Below are positions 6,235 to 7,984 of a stretch of 7,984 bases of DNA, in pieces. The notes under the pieces were generated by a model. That model saw nothing but the letters and a program-made list of their open reading frames with translations. It searched no databases and was not told where the DNA came from. A program made the position numbers and the translations under genes. The DNA is from Desulfobacteraceae bacterium. GTDB lineage: Bacteria > Desulfobacterota > Desulfobacteria > Desulfobacterales > ETH-SRB1. Each line of letters begins with the position of its first letter. Within the stretch, counting starts at the first letter, position 1. The stretch spans positions 1 through 7,984 of the forward strand of contig DAOWEW010000031.1 in NCBI GenBank assembly GCA_030638305.1, read 5' to 3'.

Positions 6235-7800
6235 TTATGCTTTTTTTAAATCTGCAGGAACATGTAAAAAAGGAAGAAGAACAGTAAACCTGGAATATTT
6301 TCCTTCTTCGGTTTCAATACTTATCTGTCCACCGTGCATTGTAACTATTCCATGGGAAACAGAAAGACCAAGTCCGGTGCCTCGTCCCGGTCCTTTTGTG
6401 GTAAAAAACGGATCAAATATATTGGGTACAATATAGGCTGGTATCCCACATCCATTATCTTCTACCTGAACAGACAGAAATCCTGGAGCCTCAGCTTGTG
6501 CAAGGTTTATTTTAATATTTCCATCTTTTTTGACAGCATCCAGAGCGTTCATAATCAGATTCAAAAAGACCTGCTTTAATTGCTGTTTGTCCCCACGAAT
6601 CCTTGGCAGGTGTGACTGAATTTGAGTTTCTATTTTCGCTCCTGATACTTTAATCTGATTCTGTGCTAATTTAATTGTTTCGTTAACTAACACACCAAGG
6701 TCAATAGGTTCGGAAACAGATTCGCCTTCTCTTGCAAAATCCAGCAGATTGCGAATTATCTTTCGTGATCTGTCTGCTTCGTTAATGATATCATTTATCA
6801 TTTCAAGCAGCTCATCTTCAGATAAATCACTGTGATCCTCAAGCATGGCATGTGCTGTGAGCATTATATTGTTTAAAGGATTGTTCAATTCGTGCGCCAC
6901 ACCGGCTGTTAAAGTTCCGATTGCTCTAAGCTTATGCGATTCGATCATCGCAACTTCACGTGATTTAAGCTCTTTAATCATTTGGTTGATAGCGAGCTCC
7001 ACAGTTGTGAATTCACCACGATATTTACACATTGGAGGAATTGGAGAAAAATTTCCTTTTGCTATTTTTTGTGTGCTTTCAACAAGTAGATTAAGTGGCT
7101 TTATCAATCGTTTTACAAAAAAACATACTAAAAAAGTTGTTACTAACAAAACAACTGCAAGAGCGTAAACAGGAATCTTTTTAATGAGGTTAAGCATGGC
7201 ATCCATAGACTGTTGCTCATTATGAACTAAAGCCGCCGCTACTTTAACCATCTCAGCGCCATGTTCCCGCAAGGAAGTTTCTATCTCGTGTTTTATCTCA
7301 ATATTATCAATTTGATTTTTTTCCAAAACAGTCAATTCTTGCAAAAGCTCCCTGTATTTGTCAAGATGTTGCATTATAGTTGCTGTCTTTTCCGGTGATA
7401 AAATAATTGTGACATTTTTCAAGTTCTCGGATAAAATAATTCCTGCATTATTAGCACTTTGAACTGCATTTTCGAGATTTGTGCCATACAGAAAATAGTT
7501 TTTTTCCCACCTTCTGGCTTGCGCAATATCAAAAAGATATTTTTCAGAGACTTGAAAAAAGTGAATTTTTTTTTGTATATGATTTATGGCTATGACTGAA
7601 CCAATAACAAGCGCCATCGACAAAGAAGATAAAAGAATAAACACTATCAACATATGTGCCCGAAGGCTAAAACGTGGCCGTGAAAGCACATCCTGACAAT
7701 CCGTGCAATCTGCATCCGGTGCAATTTTGTTTCGGCATACTGTTTTCTTTGAATTGCTTATAGATTCAGAGCCTGAATCTGAGTTAAGAAGATTTGTCAT
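6235..7800 (-). CDS. HAMP-domain membrane sensor histidine kinase
   Basis: This 521-aa inner-membrane kinase is the presumed partner of the downstream regulator. A polar, presumably cytoplasmic N-terminus (1-47) contains cysteines at 22, 32 and 35. Membrane helix 1 is at about 49-73, and a predicted helical periplasmic region at about 74-207 is the likely sensor, with no recognised family. Helix 2 is at about 208-229, HAMP at about 230-282, HisKA with His303 in GVAHELNNPL, and HATPase with N-box Asn418, G1 DNGCGI (448-453), FDPFFTTK and G2 GRGTGLGLS. The architecture and H-box resemble kinases that pair with NtrC-type regulators, such as ZraS-like proteins. It ends without a receiver domain. 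The ATG at 7800-7798 has no good ribosome binding site; the nearest purine run, AGG, is about 15 bases upstream. Later starts would cut into helix 1, so this start is retained. The stop overlaps the ribosome binding site of the regulator gene. Confidence 0.94.
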   Translation of the reverse strand: MTNLLNSDSGSESISNSKKTVCRNKIAPDADCTDCQDVLSRPRFSLRAHMLIVFILLSSLSMALVIGSVIAINHIQKKIHFFQVSEKYLFDIAQARRWEKNYFLYGTNLENAVQSANNAGIILSENLKNVTIILSPEKTATIMQHLDKYRELLQELTVLEKNQIDNIEIKHEIETSLREHGAEMVKVAAALVHNEQQSMDAMLNLIKKIPVYALAVVLLVTTFLVCFFVKRLIKPLNLLVESTQKIAKGNFSPIPPMCKYRGEFTTVELAINQMIKELKSREVAMIESHKLRAIGTLTAGVAHELNNPLNNIMLTAHAMLEDHSDLSEDELLEMINDIINEADRSRKIIRNLLDFAREGESVSEPIDLGVLVNETIKLAQNQIKVSGAKIETQIQSHLPRIRGDKQQLKQVFLNLIMNALDAVKKDGNIKINLAQAEAPGFLSVQVEDNGCGIPAYIVPNIFDPFFTTKGPGRGTGLGLSVSHGIVTMHGGQISIETEEGKYSRFTVLLPFLHVPADLKKA

Positions 7801-7808
7801 AATATATA

Positions 7809-7823
7809 TTTAACCTGTTTAAA
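7809..7823. promoter_or_regulatory. Palindrome just upstream of the sensor kinase start
   Basis: TTTAACCTGTTTAAA has 6 of 7 complementary pairs about a central T and lies 9-23 bases upstream of the kinase start codon. It shares TAACCTG and a TTTA half-site with the candidate activator dyad at 2082-2100, but its half-sites are closer together. It might be an autoregulatory operator; the surroundings are very A/T-rich, so chance is a real alternative. No sigma-54 promoter was seen for this operon. Confidence 0.25.
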
Positions 7824-7841
7824 ATATAATATATCTTGCAA

Positions 7842-7984
7842 TAAGGAACGTGGACGAATTAACTTCCGCAAGTAGGCGCACAGATTTAGGTCAGGTTTGT
7901 TCGATCTACCCGATTTAAAATAGGCACAAAAGTCGAAGGAATAGCGAGCTATTTCAAGATTTTTGTGATTTTAGATCGGGCAAA
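7842..7984 (+). repeat. Repeat element with long hairpin, copy C, cut by window edge
   Basis: The element begins with TAAGGAACGTG and GACGAATTAACT (7842-7864), identical to copy A at 2233. It continues through TCCGCAAGTAGGCGCACAG to a long hairpin. Arms pair as 7909-7921 with 7968-7980 (13 bp), 7925-7934 with 7958-7967 (10 bp) and 7938-7944 with 7949-7955 (7 bp), around a CGAG loop, with a 3-base bulge and a small internal loop. That is 30 pairs, three of them G-U, all favourable only if the + strand is transcribed. No T run follows, so it is not an ordinary terminator. A dispersed non-autonomous element or structured RNA are both possible. The window ends 4 bases after the hairpin, so its right limit is unknown. 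Confidence 0.65.

Noticed and set aside
6845..7168. 107-codon + strand reading frame inside the sensor kinase gene
   Set aside because: It lies entirely antisense to well-supported HisKA, HAMP and helix 2 coding sequence and resembles no family I know.
7850..7918. A 22-codon reading frame from GTG within the repeat element, preceded by AAGGA
   Set aside because: The purine run is only 2 bases from the GTG, the frame ends inside the hairpin arm, and in copy A the same start leads to a different peptide after a few codons. It looks like a by-product of the repeat.

Overview
The window looks like part of a chromosome from a Gram-negative, AT-leaning bacterium of the Desulfobacterota (deltaproteobacterial) type. 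This placement is inference. It rests on the gene style: soluble multi-REC hybrid kinases, NtrC-like regulators with sigma-54 promoters, and a large TauE/SafE-family transporter paired with a small two-helix membrane protein. It also rests on the repetitive intergenic DNA. There is no rRNA, tRNA or taxonomic marker gene to confirm it.

Layout. Bases 1-119 hold short repeats. At 120-1913 (+) lies a cytoplasmic hybrid histidine kinase with two receiver domains. A 379-base gap (1914-2292) follows, with two related dyads, an IHF-like site and a consensus sigma-54 promoter. Downstream, on the + strand, come a 90-aa single-CBS-domain protein (2293-2565), a 428-aa TauE/SafE (TSUP) membrane transporter (2804-4090) and a 228-aa protein with two membrane helices and a large exported domain (4093-4779), ending at a strong intrinsic terminator (4805-4839). 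Converging on it from the - strand is a two-component operon: a HAMP sensor kinase (7800-6235) followed 10 bases later by an NtrC-type sigma-54 activator (6224-4842). The right edge (7842-7984) carries a repeat element with a 30-bp RNA-like hairpin.

How the genes may work together. The activator has every motif needed to drive sigma-54 RNA polymerase. The only convincing sigma-54 promoter found, with activator-type dyads at the expected upstream distances, precedes the CBS/TSUP/small-membrane-protein cluster. The simplest reading is a self-contained system: a membrane kinase senses a periplasmic or redox signal, phosphorylates the activator, and switches on a transporter, probably for a sulfur oxyanion or organosulfonate, with a CBS protein as a possible nucleotide-responsive partner. 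Substrate and signal are not shown by the sequence. The hybrid kinase at the left is probably a separate unit.

A second theme is repetitive DNA. Copies of a TAAGGAACGTG element occur at both ends of the CBS gene and at the right edge, a diverged copy of its downstream part overlaps the stop of the hybrid kinase, and other short motifs recur between intergenic regions.
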